Of a stretch of 64,000 nt of DNA, positions 1 through 10,850 are shown one piece after another. The translations under genes were made by a program, and so were the position numbers. Each line of letters starts with the position of its first letter. Position 1 is the first letter of the stretch. This stretch comes from Hymenopellis radicata (Eukaryota > Basidiomycota > Agaricomycetes > Agaricales > Physalacriaceae): assembly GCA_015501595.1 (NCBI GenBank), contig JADNRX010000043.1, positions 124,001-188,000 of the forward strand, read 5' to 3'. The notes beneath the pieces are model-generated. The model was given only the letters and a program-made list of their open reading frames with translations, searched no databases and had not been told where the DNA came from.

Positions 1-296
1 GGAGATTGTTCGTCCAAGAAGGAACAAATATCGGCATATGTAATACCCTTCTCGGTGTCAGGGAGCTTGACGAGACACTTGAATGTGGAACGCGTTAAAA
101 TGTCATCATCTTCTGTCTGGCGGCGCCAATTTCCAGGAGATCCTTTATCGGTGATATCATAGGCTTTAACGGCCCCAGAAATCGTTTGACTGGAGGCACT
201 GGATCTGGGAATCAGTGCCCAATGAAATCTACCAGCGAGTCCGTTGTCGTGATCGAGAGCGCCTTCATAGAGGCCGACATACAGTTCAACTACCAT
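1..296 (-). CDS. Conserved fungal protein, 5' part only (runs off the left edge)
   Basis: An ATG at 296 opens a frame without stops to the window edge, about 98 residues. It begins MVVELYVGLYEG and contains GRFHWALIPRS near residue 27, an AYDITD segment near residue 53 and a CLVKLPDTEKG stretch near residue 80. This spacing (short beta strand, FHWALI, then a variable loop and a LP-containing strand) resembles the small Agaricomycete protein family often labelled DUF6914, whose function is unknown. No intron is evident in the visible part, and the 3' end lies outside the window. It faces away from the F-box cluster. The family assignment rests on recalled motif pattern, not on a search, so it is moderate at best; that the frame is coding is more secure because the protein is non-repetitive and hydrophobic strands alternate normally. 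Confidence 0.55.
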   Translation of the reverse strand, partial: MVVELYVGLYEGALDHDNGLAGRFHWALIPRSSASSQTISGAVKAYDITDKGSPGNWRRQTEDDDILTRSTFKCLVKLPDTEKGITYADICSFLDEQS

Positions 297-541
297 GCCT
301 CTCACTGTCGCTTTTAATATGACGGAATACGACTGAAGGAGTCAAGGACGACTCACCAAGTGGTATGTGTGGAACCTTGATATCGTGGCGCCCAATCTCC
401 GACTTACAGAATCGGCAGTTGCGGCGTGATCTCAGACATTCCCTACTTTGACGCGAGAACTAGGCTCAGATCGCCTGTACGCTACGACAGAGGGGAAAGA
501 GTTCGGAATACCATTAACAACTTCCCAGCATACATGAAAAT

Positions 542-2194
542 CTAAGAATCAACGTCCAGACTCCGTGTCCAACCTGAATACGCCTCCCAGGGCCGGTTTT
601 TCAGTGCACCTCTCAATCCGTCGCTCAAGAGGTCGTTGAAAGCAGCCACGACATCCTCATCGACGATGGCCGTCACAAAATCAACTGATACCTCCTGCAG
701 TTTCGCAACCTGCGCTCGACGGTGTTTGATCGCATCCACAAAAGCACCTGAAATCAGCACCCCATACTGAGTCATGCTAGAAATGACCAAGTCGGTCAAT
801 TCTGGAAGAAGCTCCGCCTCATCGACGAGGATGGCCCGGATCGTATGGCTGACGTCGAAATGAGTTCTCGTCCTGAGTTCAAGCCGGTGAAGTCTCGGGG
901 TGGTACGAAGGAACGCTACTAGCCTATGAGTTTCGTTCTCGTTCTGTAGGGACGCCTCCAGCTGCTGTAGGTGCTGTCCTGTGGGCGCAACCAACGGAGA
1001 TGGGAAAGCAAAATCACCCCCCAAGGCGCTGTCTTCGAAAGATAAAACTTCCAGACAAGGTAGATTGAACTTGGAAAAGAAATGGCTGTAACCTGCACTG
1101 GTTCCACGCAGTCGAAGAATGCGCATATTGGGATATGCGTCACGGATTGGACAAGTCATTACTGTGTTGTAAAATGCGCTTAAAACTGCCTTCTCAGGAT
1201 GGAAGAGCGCAGAAGTCAACAATGGTGCCGATACCATCGCCAATGGAGCTATAAATGAAACTCCAGCAAAAAGCCGTGCATCGAGTATTCCAGTTTGTTC
1301 AAAGCATTGAAGGCGAGGAAACTTTGACCCCCAGCTTAGGATCTGTGCCCACGCTCCAACTGTGTCACTTGAAAAGACTTGGAGTTGAGGGAAATCCAAA
1401 AGCGGACGCCCTGACGGCGGACATAAATCGCGCCACGTCTCAAGCCCGTCGAGTTGGACATGTAGATGGAACCTTGTGAGAGACTGGAAAGTAAGGTCTG
1501 CATTCCAGGCATGGTAGAGTTTGGGTGGAAGGCTAACAGCAGCCGTTTGCCAACGACTCGATGTCATCAAGAAAACCGTCAGAGCGGGATGGTCCACGGT
1601 GGCGTGAAGCATGACATGCAACATATGCTCTGCTGAACGAGCAAGGAAACGATTGAGGAAAATTGATGTCGAGAGGTTGCGAGGGAAACGGTCGAAGGAG
1701 ACGTGAACAAAGCGCCACAGGCGTTGCGTTCTCAGCGCCGTGCGTCTCCATGCCGAGGACACTTGTGACACGACACAGCTTTGACTGTTGCTATCGACGC
1801 TATTCGAAAAACTACCGTCGCGAACCTTCTCCAGCGGAACCAGAGCGGTGTCACTGACGGCCTCGTCGAAGATTTCTGCTAGAATTTCTGGAGGGACGGT
1901 ACGAATGGGATGGAGGGCGACTTTGAGGTCGCGCAGGCGTTGCTCCGTCGTGACTTTTTGGTCTAGGAGATCCTCCAAGGTGGCACGCAGGTCGGCGATA
2001 CGGGTGTCTAGACTGGTCGCGTAGGTTTGAGTGCGCGACATGAGGTCTGATAATGACTCTCGTTCGCTTCCAAGAGGAGCCACATTCGATGCGAGGAGAT
2101 CCTGTATGCGCTTGGATGTGGTTTCGGAAAGGGGTTCCAGCTGCTCCTTCAAAAGTGGCGTCTCCGAGGTTGTTCCACATTGAGAACAAATCAT
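542..2194 (-). CDS. F-box-like/LRR protein with N-terminal CxxC (family A, copy 1, intact)
   Basis: An intronless 550-aa protein. Residues 1-7 are MICSQCG, giving one CxxC pair. Residues 25-90 are charged and heptad-like (a probable coiled coil). The F-box-like core HPIRTVPPEILAEIF lies at about 95-109, followed by the VSQVSSAWRRTAL segment typical of basidiomycete F-box proteins at about 140. The remainder has regularly spaced leucines and looks like a degenerate leucine-rich repeat region. In such proteins the F-box binds Skp1 of an SCF ubiquitin ligase and the C-terminal repeats select the substrate; the substrate here is unknown. The ATG at 2194 is chosen because all four family copies in the window start with the same MIC(S/P)QC motif. 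It is first in a tandem array with copies at 2609-4256 and 4755-6404. Its 3' flank (about 500-570) is repeated after copy 2 (about 2530-2600), so the duplication unit is roughly 2 kb. Confidence 0.85.
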   Translation of the reverse strand: MICSQCGTTSETPLLKEQLEPLSETTSKRIQDLLASNVAPLGSERESLSDLMSRTQTYATSLDTRIADLRATLEDLLDQKVTTEQRLRDLKVALHPIRTVPPEILAEIFDEAVSDTALVPLEKVRDGSFSNSVDSNSQSCVVSQVSSAWRRTALRTQRLWRFVHVSFDRFPRNLSTSIFLNRFLARSAEHMLHVMLHATVDHPALTVFLMTSSRWQTAAVSLPPKLYHAWNADLTFQSLTRFHLHVQLDGLETWRDLCPPSGRPLLDFPQLQVFSSDTVGAWAQILSWGSKFPRLQCFEQTGILDARLFAGVSFIAPLAMVSAPLLTSALFHPEKAVLSAFYNTVMTCPIRDAYPNMRILRLRGTSAGYSHFFSKFNLPCLEVLSFEDSALGGDFAFPSPLVAPTGQHLQQLEASLQNENETHRLVAFLRTTPRLHRLELRTRTHFDVSHTIRAILVDEAELLPELTDLVISSMTQYGVLISGAFVDAIKHRRAQVAKLQEVSVDFVTAIVDEDVVAAFNDLLSDGLRGALKNRPWEAYSGWTRSLDVDS

Positions 2195-2608
2195 CGCTGC
2201 TTCAAAGTGTCTTGATAACTATAGAGCGTTTTCCAGGAGAAAAAACTAACCAAGAAAGAGCACAAATGTACAAAAATGTGTTGGCGCTCTTGATTGCAGA
2301 TGATAGTTGAGTGCAAGAAAGCCACGTGGGAAAATAGAAGAAAGGCTCTGATTGGCGATGCACGCTTTTCAGTGTTGACAATCCGTCTACCCAAGGGGGC
2401 TTACGATGAGCATGAGGGAGGCGGCGTGTGGGTTGATGAAGGCAGGTCGAGAGGCTTGTCGTGAGCTTTCCGTTGAGCGTACGTGGCGTTGAGGCTGAGG
2501 ATGTTCTGTAGGACGGTCGCTCGCTCTCAACGAGCGTTCCGGAATGCAATTAACAACTACCCAGCGTACATGAAAATCTAAGAGTCAACGTCCAAACTCC
2601 ATGCTTAT
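2195..2608. repeat. Intergenic spacer with duplicated flanks of the F-box array
   Basis: There is no convincing gene in this spacer. The first ~58 bases (2195-2252), which are the 5' flank of F-box copy 1, match 6405-6462 upstream of copy 3 with few differences (the CTTCAAAGTGTCTTGATAA block is in both), after which the two diverge. The last ~70 bases match the 3' flank of copy 1 near 500-570. The array therefore arose by unequal duplication that carried the proximal promoter and 3' flank with the gene. Confidence 0.6.
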
Positions 2609-4256
2609 CTAACCTAGATACATATCCACAGTATGATCCATTCCACTGCAGCGGAATGTCAGTGCACCTCTCAATCCATCGCTCAAGAGGCCGTTAAAGG
2701 CAGCGACGACATCCGCATCAATGTTCGCCACAAAATCGACTGATACCTCCTGTAGCTTCACAACCTGTGCTGCCCCAGAACGCCTGTGTTGAATTGCTTC
2801 CACAAAGGCATCTGAAACCTCCACTCCATCCGGATCCATGCTGGTAATTGCCAAGTCGGCCAAGTCTGGAAGAAGATCCTTCTCGTCGACGAGGACGGAG
2901 TGAATCGTATGGCTGATGTCGAAACAAGTTCTCGCCCTGAGCACAAGTTGGCCGAGTCGGGGGGTGGTACGAAGGAGCGCTACTAGGCTGTTCGTGTCGT
3001 TTGCGTTTTGGAGCGGCACCTTCAATTGCGTCAGGTATTGCCCTGTCGGTGCAGTTAGAGGGAAAGGGAAGGTTGGTCGACCTCCCTGTTCGCTGTCTTC
3101 GAAAGACAATGTTTCTAGACAAGGTAACGGGAACCTGGACAAAAAATCATGGTAGCCTGCACCGGTTCCAACGAGTCTAAGAGCACGCAGATTCGGATAT
3201 CCATCACGAGGGGATAGCGTGTTGTAGAATGTATCTGGAACCTCCATGGAAGCGCGCAGAAGTCAACGATGGCGGCGATGATATCATCACCATTGGACCC
3301 AGACACGAAACCCCATAAAAGGAGGCAAAAAGCTTCTCATCAAGAATTCCGATTTGCTCAAAACACTGGAGGTGTGATAATCTCGGCTGGCAGCTGAACA
3401 GTTGCGTCCAGGCTACAGCCGTGTCACTTGAAAACACCTGAAGTTGAGGGCATTCCAAGGGTGTTCTAGTCAGGTGCCTTGTCCTCACCTCTAACCAGTT
3501 CTGCAGTCCGTCTACTTGGACATGCATGTGACACCTAGTGAGGGAATGGAATGCAAGATCTGGAGCATCCCAGGAATGATACAGGGATGGTGGCAGGCTA
3601 ACAGCGGCCGTTTTCCAACGACTCGATGTCATGAGTAGGACCGTCATAGCGGGATGTTCTACAGTGGCGTGAAGCATGACATGCAACATATGCTCTGCCG
3701 AACGAGTGAGGAAACGGTTGAGGAAAATCGATGTCGACAGATTGCGGGGATATCGGTCAAAGGAGACGTGAACAAAACGCCATAAACGCTGTGTCTTCAG
3801 CGCCGTGCGCCTCCATACCGAGGACACTTGTGACACGACGCAGCTTTGACTGCTATCAATGCTATTCGCGGATTTGCCCTCGCGAACCTTCTCGAGCGGT
3901 ATCAGAGCGGCGTCACTAACGGCCTCGTCAAATATTTGGGCAAAAATTTCGGGAGGGACAACGCGAATGGGATGGAGGGCGGTTTTCAGGTCGCGCAGGC
4001 GCTGCTCCGTCGTGGACTTTTCGTACAGCAGATGCTCCAATGTGGCACGCAGTTCAGCAATACGCGTCTCCAGAGAGGTTGCGTAGTTCTGAGTGCGCGA
4101 CATGAGATCTGATAACGACTCTCTTTCTCGTTCAGGCGGGGCAACGTTAGATGCTAGAAGGTCCTTAATGCGCTTGGACGTGGCCTCAGGAAGTGATTCC
4201 AGCTCATTCGTCACAGGTGTCCTGAGCTTGGTCGCACATTGAGAACAAATCATCAT
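2609..4256 (-). pseudogene. F-box-like family A, copy 2, frameshifted
   Basis: The 5' part (4256 or 4253 down to about 3240) starts MMICSQC and has the coiled coil and the F-box core HPIRVVPPEIFAQIF. The frame then ends prematurely just after an SARFH segment. The other half of the protein continues in another frame from about 3244 to 2609 (EVPDTFYN, then GYPNLRAL), matching copies 1 and 3 to the end. At the junction, copy 3 has a few extra residues, so a small deletion near 3235-3245 both removed codons and shifted the frame. The C-terminus lacks the last dozen residues of copy 1. If transcribed, it would give a protein with F-box but without most of the repeat region. A sequencing error cannot be excluded, but the extra missing codons favour real decay. 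Confidence 0.75.
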
Positions 4257-4439
4257 TACAAGTTTACAACTTGATTCTGCGGGCAATGATTCAGATCAGC
4301 ATTAAAAGCTGTTCCCATGCTGGAAGACCAACCTGTAAACCACCCAAATATGGAATTAAACAGGTTGCCTTGGTACTTCGAGTGATTCCTTGCACGAATT
4401 TTGAAATTGGATGATAGTTGCGTGTAAGAAGACGACGTG

Positions 4440-4667
4440 GGAACTGCGTGGGAAAGGTGCTTCGGAAAGCCTTTGCCAGTTTTAGCATGCGAACCTCTTC
4501 CTGTCCACTGGAGAAGTTAACAAAGCGCCCACGGCGCTGCAAACGCAGCGCCGTGCGTGTCTCCATGCCGAGGACACTTGGGACACACTGCAGCTTTGAT
4601 AGCTCTTATCGATGAAGCTAGTACCACGGCAAACCCTAAATGAGGAAGAGAACGTCTCAGTCTCCAC
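4440..4667 (-). pseudogene. Remnant of an F-box family A copy
   Basis: The frame entering at 4667 reads QSCSVSQVSSAWRH, matching the conserved QSCVVSQVSSAWRR segment of the neighbouring copies. Two extra bases near 4560 then shift it to a second frame reading TALRLQRRGRFVNF, matching TALRTQRLWRFVHV. Similarity fades beyond. No start, F-box core or repeat region is left. This is a decayed internal fragment lying between copies 2 and 3, evidence that the array once had at least one more member. Confidence 0.65.
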
Positions 4668-4754
4668 AGCATCTAACTAATGTAACTCATACCGTACACT
4701 GACAGTAATTGAAAAAAAAATCCGGGATACAATCCTATCTGGCGCAATAAGAAT

Positions 4755-6404
4755 TTAAGAGTCAAAGTCCATATCCATCCTATGTGCATCTTCCGCGGTG
4801 AACTCCACATTCAATGCACCTCTCAAGCCGCCGCTCAAGAGGTCGTTAAAGGCAGCCACAACATCCGCATCGACGTCCGTCGCGTAATTGACCAACACCT
4901 CCTGCAATTTCGCAACCTGCCCTTCCCCGGAACGCCTATGCTTGATCGCTTCCACGAAGACGCCTGCAACCACCATCCCACTGTCCGGATCCATGCTACT
5001 AACGACCAAGTTGGTCAATTCTGGAATAAGGTCCTTCTCGTCTACGAGGACGGCCCGAATCGTATGGCTGATGTCGAAACGAGTCCTCGTCCTGAGCTCG
5101 AGCCGGCAAAGTTTCGGGGTGGTACGAAGAAGCGCCACCAGACTGCCTGTATCGTTCGCATTGTGGATGGGAACCGTCAATTGTGTTAGTTGCTGTCCGG
5201 TGGGCGCTATTAATGGAGAAGGGAAGGCTGGATGACCATCCGATTCGCTATCTTCGAAAGATAGCAGTTCCAGACAAGGTAGATTGAACTTGGAAAAGAA
5301 ATGGCTGTAGCCCGCGCTGGTTCCACAGAGTCTGAGACCACGCATATTTGGATATGCATCGTGGATTGGAGGTACTAGTCGACTGTAGACTGCGTCAGGA
5401 ACTGCTTTTCTGACATGGAAGAGAGCAGAAGTCAACAATGGTATTCCCAACATGACCAGTGGCGCCACGGATGAAACCCCATGAAACAGTGATAAAACCT
5501 GCTCATCTAACCCTCCCGTTTGGTGGAAGCATTTAAGACGCGAAAACTCCGCTCTAACCGCAAATACGCAAGCTCCAGCCGTGTCACTTGAGAATGCTCG
5601 GAGTTGGGGCGTATTCAAGTCAACCGCATGGTTTCCCGCCCTTACGTCTTGCATGGTATGTAGACCATCGAGTTGCAGATGTAGATGTAACTTCTCAAGA
5701 GAAGGGAACAAAAGATCGGGAACGTTCCAAGAACGGTATATTGGTGGTGGGAAGCTAATCGCAGCCGTTCGCCAGCGATTCGATGCCATGAGGATGACCG
5801 TCATAGCGGGATGGTCGACGGTGGCGTGAAGCACGACATGCAGCATCTGCTCTGCCGAACGAGCGAGGAAACGAGTGAGGAAAATCGATGTCGACAGATT
5901 GCGGGGATATCGGTCGAAGGAGATGTGAACAAAGCGCCATAAACGCTGTGTCTTCAGCGCCGTGCGCCTCCATGCCGAGGACACTTGTGACACGACACAG
6001 CTTTGACTGCTGCTAGCAATGCTATTCGCAAAACTGCCGTCGCGAACCTTCTCCATCGGAACCAGAGCGGTGTCACTGACGGCTTGATCAAAGATTTCTG
6101 CCAGAATTTCTGGGGGGACTGTACGAATGGGATGGAGGGCGACTTTGAGGTCGCGCAGGCGTTGCTCCGTCGTGACTTTTTGGTCTAGGAGATCCTCCAA
6201 GGAGGCGCGCAGGTCGGCGATACGCGTGTCTAGACTGGTCGCGTAGGTTTGATTGCGCGACATGAGGTCTGATAATGATTCTCGTTCGCTTCCAAGAGGA
6301 GCCACATTCGATGCGAGGAGGTCCTGAATGCGCTTAGATGTGGTTTGGGAAAGGGGTTCCAGCTGCTCCGTCTCGGACGTGGTTCCACATTGAGAACAAA
6401 TCAT
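4755..6404 (-). CDS. F-box-like/LRR protein with N-terminal CxxC (family A, copy 3, intact)
   Basis: An intronless 549-aa protein closely similar to the copy at 542-2194. It has MICSQCG at the start, a coiled coil at about 20-85, the core HPIRTVPPEILAEIF at about 95-109, VSQVSSAWRRTAL near 140, then leucine-rich sequence to the end. The frame stays open for 96 codons upstream of 6404, but that extension is low-complexity, lies in DNA that is not conserved in the other copies, and all copies begin at the MICSQC methionine, so 6404 is taken as the start. Expected role as in copy 1: substrate adaptor of an SCF ubiquitin ligase, substrate unknown. Its 5' flank is shared with copy 1 for about 58 bases. 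Confidence 0.85.
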   Translation of the reverse strand: MICSQCGTTSETEQLEPLSQTTSKRIQDLLASNVAPLGSERESLSDLMSRNQTYATSLDTRIADLRASLEDLLDQKVTTEQRLRDLKVALHPIRTVPPEILAEIFDQAVSDTALVPMEKVRDGSFANSIASSSQSCVVSQVSSAWRRTALKTQRLWRFVHISFDRYPRNLSTSIFLTRFLARSAEQMLHVVLHATVDHPAMTVILMASNRWRTAAISFPPPIYRSWNVPDLLFPSLEKLHLHLQLDGLHTMQDVRAGNHAVDLNTPQLRAFSSDTAGACVFAVRAEFSRLKCFHQTGGLDEQVLSLFHGVSSVAPLVMLGIPLLTSALFHVRKAVPDAVYSRLVPPIHDAYPNMRGLRLCGTSAGYSHFFSKFNLPCLELLSFEDSESDGHPAFPSPLIAPTGQQLTQLTVPIHNANDTGSLVALLRTTPKLCRLELRTRTRFDISHTIRAVLVDEKDLIPELTNLVVSSMDPDSGMVVAGVFVEAIKHRRSGEGQVAKLQEVLVNYATDVDADVVAAFNDLLSGGLRGALNVEFTAEDAHRMDMDFDS

Positions 6405-6744
6405 TGCTGCTTCAAAGTGTCTTGATAAGCATAGAGCGTTTTGAAAGAGAAAAAAGTAACCAGGCCGGCGGACAGTCGCGCACGGAATCGCGTCGTGGCG
6501 GGAAAGCAAGAATGGAATACGATCGACTACGACATGAGAGAATCTACGGTACGCTACAGATGGTGCAGCCAAACAAGGCCAAACACCGCCAGAGCAAGGC
6601 GGGGACAGTGGCGGGGCGGTCACAACCCATTGCAATAGTTGACTGCAAAAAAAAGTATGGGGCGCCACGGCCCACCGTACCGCACTTGCCACTGGTCACT
6701 GGTGACTGCGCCAGGACAAAAATGCACACCTCGAATAGACTAAC

Positions 6745-6834
6745 GACACCAACAGGGTTCGAACCTGTGCTCTCAAAGAGAAATAGATAGTGAAGCATTC
6801 AAATCTATCGCCGTAACCACTTGGCTATAGTGTC
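6745..6834 (-). tRNA. tRNA-Ser(UGA) with a 9-nt intron
   Basis: Read on the minus strand, the 7-bp acceptor stem pairs (GACACTA with TGGTGTC, one G-T pair). The D arm contains GCCAAGTGGTTACGGC, and the anticodon stem is ATAGA/TCTAT with loop TTTGAA-A interrupted after the base 3' of the anticodon by a 9-base intron (TGCTTCACT), the canonical nuclear position. The anticodon is TGA. The long variable arm (CTC/GAG) marks a class II tRNA. The T arm is ACAGG-TTCGAAC-CCTGT. CCA is not encoded. No run of T longer than three follows closely downstream on its strand. Confidence 0.93.
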
Positions 6835-6849
6835 AGGAGCATAGTAAAG

Positions 6850-6868
6850 CGCGCCACATTGTGGCGCG
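6850..6868. other. Perfect hairpin next to tRNA-Ser
   Basis: Arms CGCGCCAC and GTGGCGCG are separated by ATT, 15 bases upstream of the tRNA 5' end. GC-rich and perfect; function unknown, possibly chance. Confidence 0.3.
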
Positions 6869-7893
6869 GAGGGAAATTTCTTGTGTTTCCGAAAAGACGA
6901 ACGGCATCCTGGTCCGATCCCTAGATCGGACTGTTCTTGCTTGACCATGTCTAGTATGTCCATGCCTTATGGCTCTCGCTGCTTTCAACGGTCCACTGAG
7001 GACTATATCTGTGTCTCGTGCGTGCCTTCTGCTTCGGGGACCTCGTTTCCACCCGAATCAACGGCTCTGTCTTCCCGGTGTTGGTCTGGTGACTGTTGCG
7101 TCGCAGATATTGCTCCGGCTTGTCTCTGTCCTCCGCCCAGGATGCAGGCGGTCAGCGCGTGGCCGAGGTGACTCGGGATCTCTGGGGGGTACTATTTCTG
7201 GCTCCTAAGTGTGTCTTGTGCAACTACATTGAATGCGGCGCACATTGCGGACATCTTTCATTCTCACGGCGTCGGAGACCACTCTTGTCGGAGGCGAAAT
7301 GGGGTGCGTCGTTAGCTGGACAGCGATTTGTTGCCACCCTGGGCGCTACCCATCGGCTTTGAGGATGTTTGACAGCCACGGTCTAGCAACATCTATGGGA
7401 ATTGCATCGTACGAGAATTCGGCCACACTGGCCACGGAGGCAACTTTTGGTTCCGCGGAAGATGGATTGAATCTGGGACCCCCATGGACCTACAATGCTA
7501 GACTGCGGCGCGATACGCTTCCCTGATGGTCGGACCCCCGGCGGATCTATCGGTTTGGTATAACCGTGACCGTCGCTCTCCGGATTGGCGGCTAGTGTGG
7601 CGATTGAATTTCTGGATGGAGAATCAATCATCAGTATCTCCTTTGATTTGGTCTGATACTTCTATTTGCGACGTCGAGGCGTGAACATTGTATTTACTGT
7701 GTGTTAATGACGCGTCAGATGTATTCGGTGGCGTCCAATGAATGTCGTCCGATGACTGTATTAGGAGTACCGGAAGAGACGTTGTAGTGTCAGCACGGAT
7801 TGGTGAAAGGGTGTGTGAAGAGTGTAAATTTATTCAAAGTCCCACGATCGTTTGGGTCTGGACGTAACCACCACCACTACCACATGCACTGTG
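6869..7893. other. Gene-poor stretch
   Basis: Only short frames without recognisable domains are present on either strand. The last ~100 bases probably include the promoter and 5' leader of the downstream RhoGEF gene. No repeats or RNA genes were recognised. Confidence 0.4.
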
Positions 7894-10400
7894 ATGGTGC
7901 CTTCACCGACGTCGACAAGACCTATGCTTCCAACTACGCCGCAGAGAGCCAAGCGCCAGCACACCGTCGAGGGGATCATCACGTCCGAGGCTGGATATAC
8001 GTCCTCTATCAATTTACTCAAAATGATTCGCTCGTCACCAACATCGACGACGCCTGCCACCCAGAAAATCAAGCGCCAGCACACCGTCGACGAGATGCCG
8101 TCGTTCAAGCGCAGTATCAGCACACCGAACCTGCCGCTTCAGGTTTCTAACACACCAATGCATTCGCCTACACCGACGTCGCCAACGCTGCCGCCTACAC
8201 CGCGGAATAACCGACAGCACGCCATCTACGATGATGCAAAGTCGGAGCGTGGTCTACCATCGGCCATCCGCAATTCACAGATACATGTACCTCCTCCGCC
8301 GACAAAAAGCAAGCGCCAGCACGCTATTGAAGAGGTCCTGACATCCGAGCGATGTTATGCATCCGACATGGCCCTCGTCCGCGATGTCCATATTCCCTTG
8401 GCACTCGGTGCGCGACTTGGCCTTGACTATTTCTTTCACTCACTTTTTTTTCAGGCGAACCAGTCGAGATGGGCGCCGGGGCATCCGCGTCCCGGATCGT
8501 CATGCCAGACGGAGAGGTGCCAATGAGCAGAGAGGACGCCAGGATAGTGTTTGGAAATATTGCCGAGCTCGCCCAGTTTACCGACGACTTTTGCGACTGC
8601 CTCGAGGATGCCATCGAGGTCGACTGCGTCGGTCGCCTCTTCCAGGAGGTCATTCCGGAAATGGAACGGCCTTACAAGTACTATATATCCCGCCATGACA
8701 CCGCCTCGCAGCATCTGCAGTCACTTCCTTCCACCCCTGCCCTAAAGGCATACCACGAGCTGGCGCGCAAAATCGCGTCGGACGTCTCACATGCTTGGGA
8801 TCTACATTCTATGCTCATCAAGCCCGTTCAGCGACTGCTTAAATACCCTCTCCTACTCTCTGCCATCCTCGATGCGACCCCAGACGACCACCCAGATAAA
8901 GACAACCTAAGACAGGCGCGGAACGCCATGCAGGAGGTCGCACAGCGCGTCAACGAGGAGCGCCGCCGTACTGAAGTCGTCAAGGATGTCCTCAAACGGC
9001 CGAACAAGGAATTCCTTGTTCGTATCAAGAGCATCCGTAAACGGGCGCCACCACCAGATTCAGATGAATCTCTCCAGGTCGATCGCCTCCACAAGCGGCT
9101 GTTGCAAACACAGTCCTTCACTAATCAGCTCACTCAGAACGTTATGGAATGGTCACATTGCGCGGCTACGTGCACCTCCCAGCTCCATCGTTTTGCACTC
9201 TCCTTTTCCAGGGTCATCGGCCTTGACGTCTCTCCGTCCGAATCCTTTAATGCCTTTCTAGATCTCATTAACGGCCAGCTCGTCCCCACCAACGCTGAAC
9301 TGTCATCGGAACTTACTCTGAGCCTGCTCAGTCCACTCTCTCATTTATTAAACACCTTCACCAACCCCCTCCGACTAATTGACATGCTCAACAACACCCT
9401 CCTTCCCATGCATTCACACCTCATACACATGCCCTTGTCCCAGAAGAATCGACCCCCATCTGATCTTCTCAAAGCTTCCGCGGAGTACCTGGCTCTTCGC
9501 GCGAAACTTGCCGAAGAATTGCCGACGTACATACACATGGCCGAAACCGTCCTTGCCGCCTGTATCCTACGTCTAGCGCGTGTCCAAGCATCGTACTTTT
9601 ATAGGTTACGGAAGCACTGGATGGATCTCTGGCAGGCACTGGTCCTCGAGGGCGAAGACTTTATCGCCGGTGATACGACGCAGGTGTGGTGGGAGCGCTG
9701 GGAGCAGGTGGACAAGGCGCTTGAGCGGTTCAGAATAACGGCCCAGATGCCGAAACGGGCGCCGCCTACGCGCCGCTCGTCGTCCAACTCGATGCCGCGC
9801 GTGAGCAGCCCGCTTCCGCTGTCCTCGAGCGCGAGCATGCGGTCGCGGACGACCAAGTCGAGTGTGGATCACGAGTACGAGTTTGATATGAACTCGATTG
9901 GGTATGACTATGCGTCGAAGCGGAGCGAGATGGAGCGCGCGGAGAGTCCGCTGATGATGGAGATGCCCACGCCGCCGCCGACGTACTACGCTGTGCCCGC
10001 CGCCGTGCCGATAACGCCTGCTGCCTCGCTCAAAATCCGGACGCGGCCTGGGACGCCGACGCCGTCGATCAAGAGCAAGTCGAGCAGCATCATGAAGCGG
10101 GAGAAGATGCGGCCGCTGTATGTGGTGTACGGGATCCAGCCGTTCGAGCCGCCGGTGCCGACGTATATATACGACTCGTACGCGTTCCTGGAGCTGGCGG
10201 GGAACGGGGAGTTTTATGAGGTGCTCAAGGAGTGCGGGCACCCGCGGACGCACGAGCCGCGGGGGCTCCGGCTGGTTTTGGCGGACGACGATCCGGACGC
10301 GGCGGACACGCTGTTGTTGGTGAGGAGGGGCGTTGGTGGGGGGTATAAGGCGGAGACGGGGTGGGCGCTGGCGAGCTATTTGCAGACGACGGTGGGGTAG
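7894..10400 (+). CDS. RhoGEF with DH and BAR-like domains (Cdc42/Rho exchange factor)
   Basis: Two exons, 7894-8407 and 8455-10400, flank a 47-nt intron (gtgcgc...tttcag) whose removal joins LALG to EPVEMGAG in frame; total 819 aa. The DH domain starts at about residue 140 (RQHAIEEVLTSERCY) and contains the diagnostic helix LIKPVQRLLKYPLLL around residue 285. Next comes an all-helical region at about 390-600 that fits a BAR domain (no PH domain is seen), then a Ser/Pro-rich linker, and a C-terminal SH3-like fold ending GWALASYLQTTVG. The order DH-BAR-(SH3) matches the DNMBP/Tuba and fission-yeast Gef1 group, which load GTP on Cdc42 at growth sites and septa. The N-terminus is Thr/Pro-rich and carries three extra copies of the KRQH(T/A)(V/I) motif that opens the DH domain. 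The start is the first ATG in frame; an extra upstream exon is possible. The last third is strikingly GC-rich. Confidence 0.85.
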
Positions 10401-10679
10401 GAGGAGGAGGAGGAGGAGAGGAGAGGAGAGCAGGGCTCTTTTTGGCTGGATATTTGCCTAACTTACTACTATCAGGAATTTGGGAGGATTATTTGCGTCC
10501 GTGTGCTTTTGTGTTTTTTTGCTTTGCTTAGATATACCGTTGTTGTAACTGTACCTTACTTACGCTGTAGCACAATTTTGTATCGAGAGACTTTTTTTTA
10601 GTACTGAAAATGCGATTTGGTGATTACTTGTAGGATGTATAGTTGGATGGTAGCACATTTTGCGGGAATTCTGTTCACC

Positions 10680-10850
10680 GGGGGTGGTTGTTGAAGCAGT
10701 CAAACATAGGCGTTCCGGTGAACAAGATGGCGCGGTTGGACGAGGTCGTGGTCGACTATGTGGTCTCCGTCGATGAGCATGTCGAAGCCGCTTTCAATGC
10801 GTTGCTGAGTGATGGACTGACTGGGACACTCTGGTATGAACGTCACAATT
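10680..10850 (+). pseudogene. C-terminal fragment of an F-box family A gene
   Basis: The segment encodes a stretch starting KMARLDEVVVDYV and including HVEAAFNALLSDG, almost identical at DNA level to 12572-12685 at the 3' end of the nearby F-box copy. Upstream there is a degraded match to the FVEAIKHRRSGE segment of copies 1-3 with stops. No start or F-box is present. It is a partial duplicate about 1.9 kb upstream of its source. Confidence 0.75.

Noticed and set aside
6405..6692. 96-codon N-terminal extension of F-box copy 3
   Set aside because: Not conserved in the other copies, all of which begin at the MIC(S/P)QC methionine; the extension lies in unrelated flanking DNA.
9606..10253. 215-codon Arg/His-rich frame antisense to the RhoGEF gene
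   Set aside because: A GC-driven shadow of the real gene; composition is that of reverse-complemented coding DNA.
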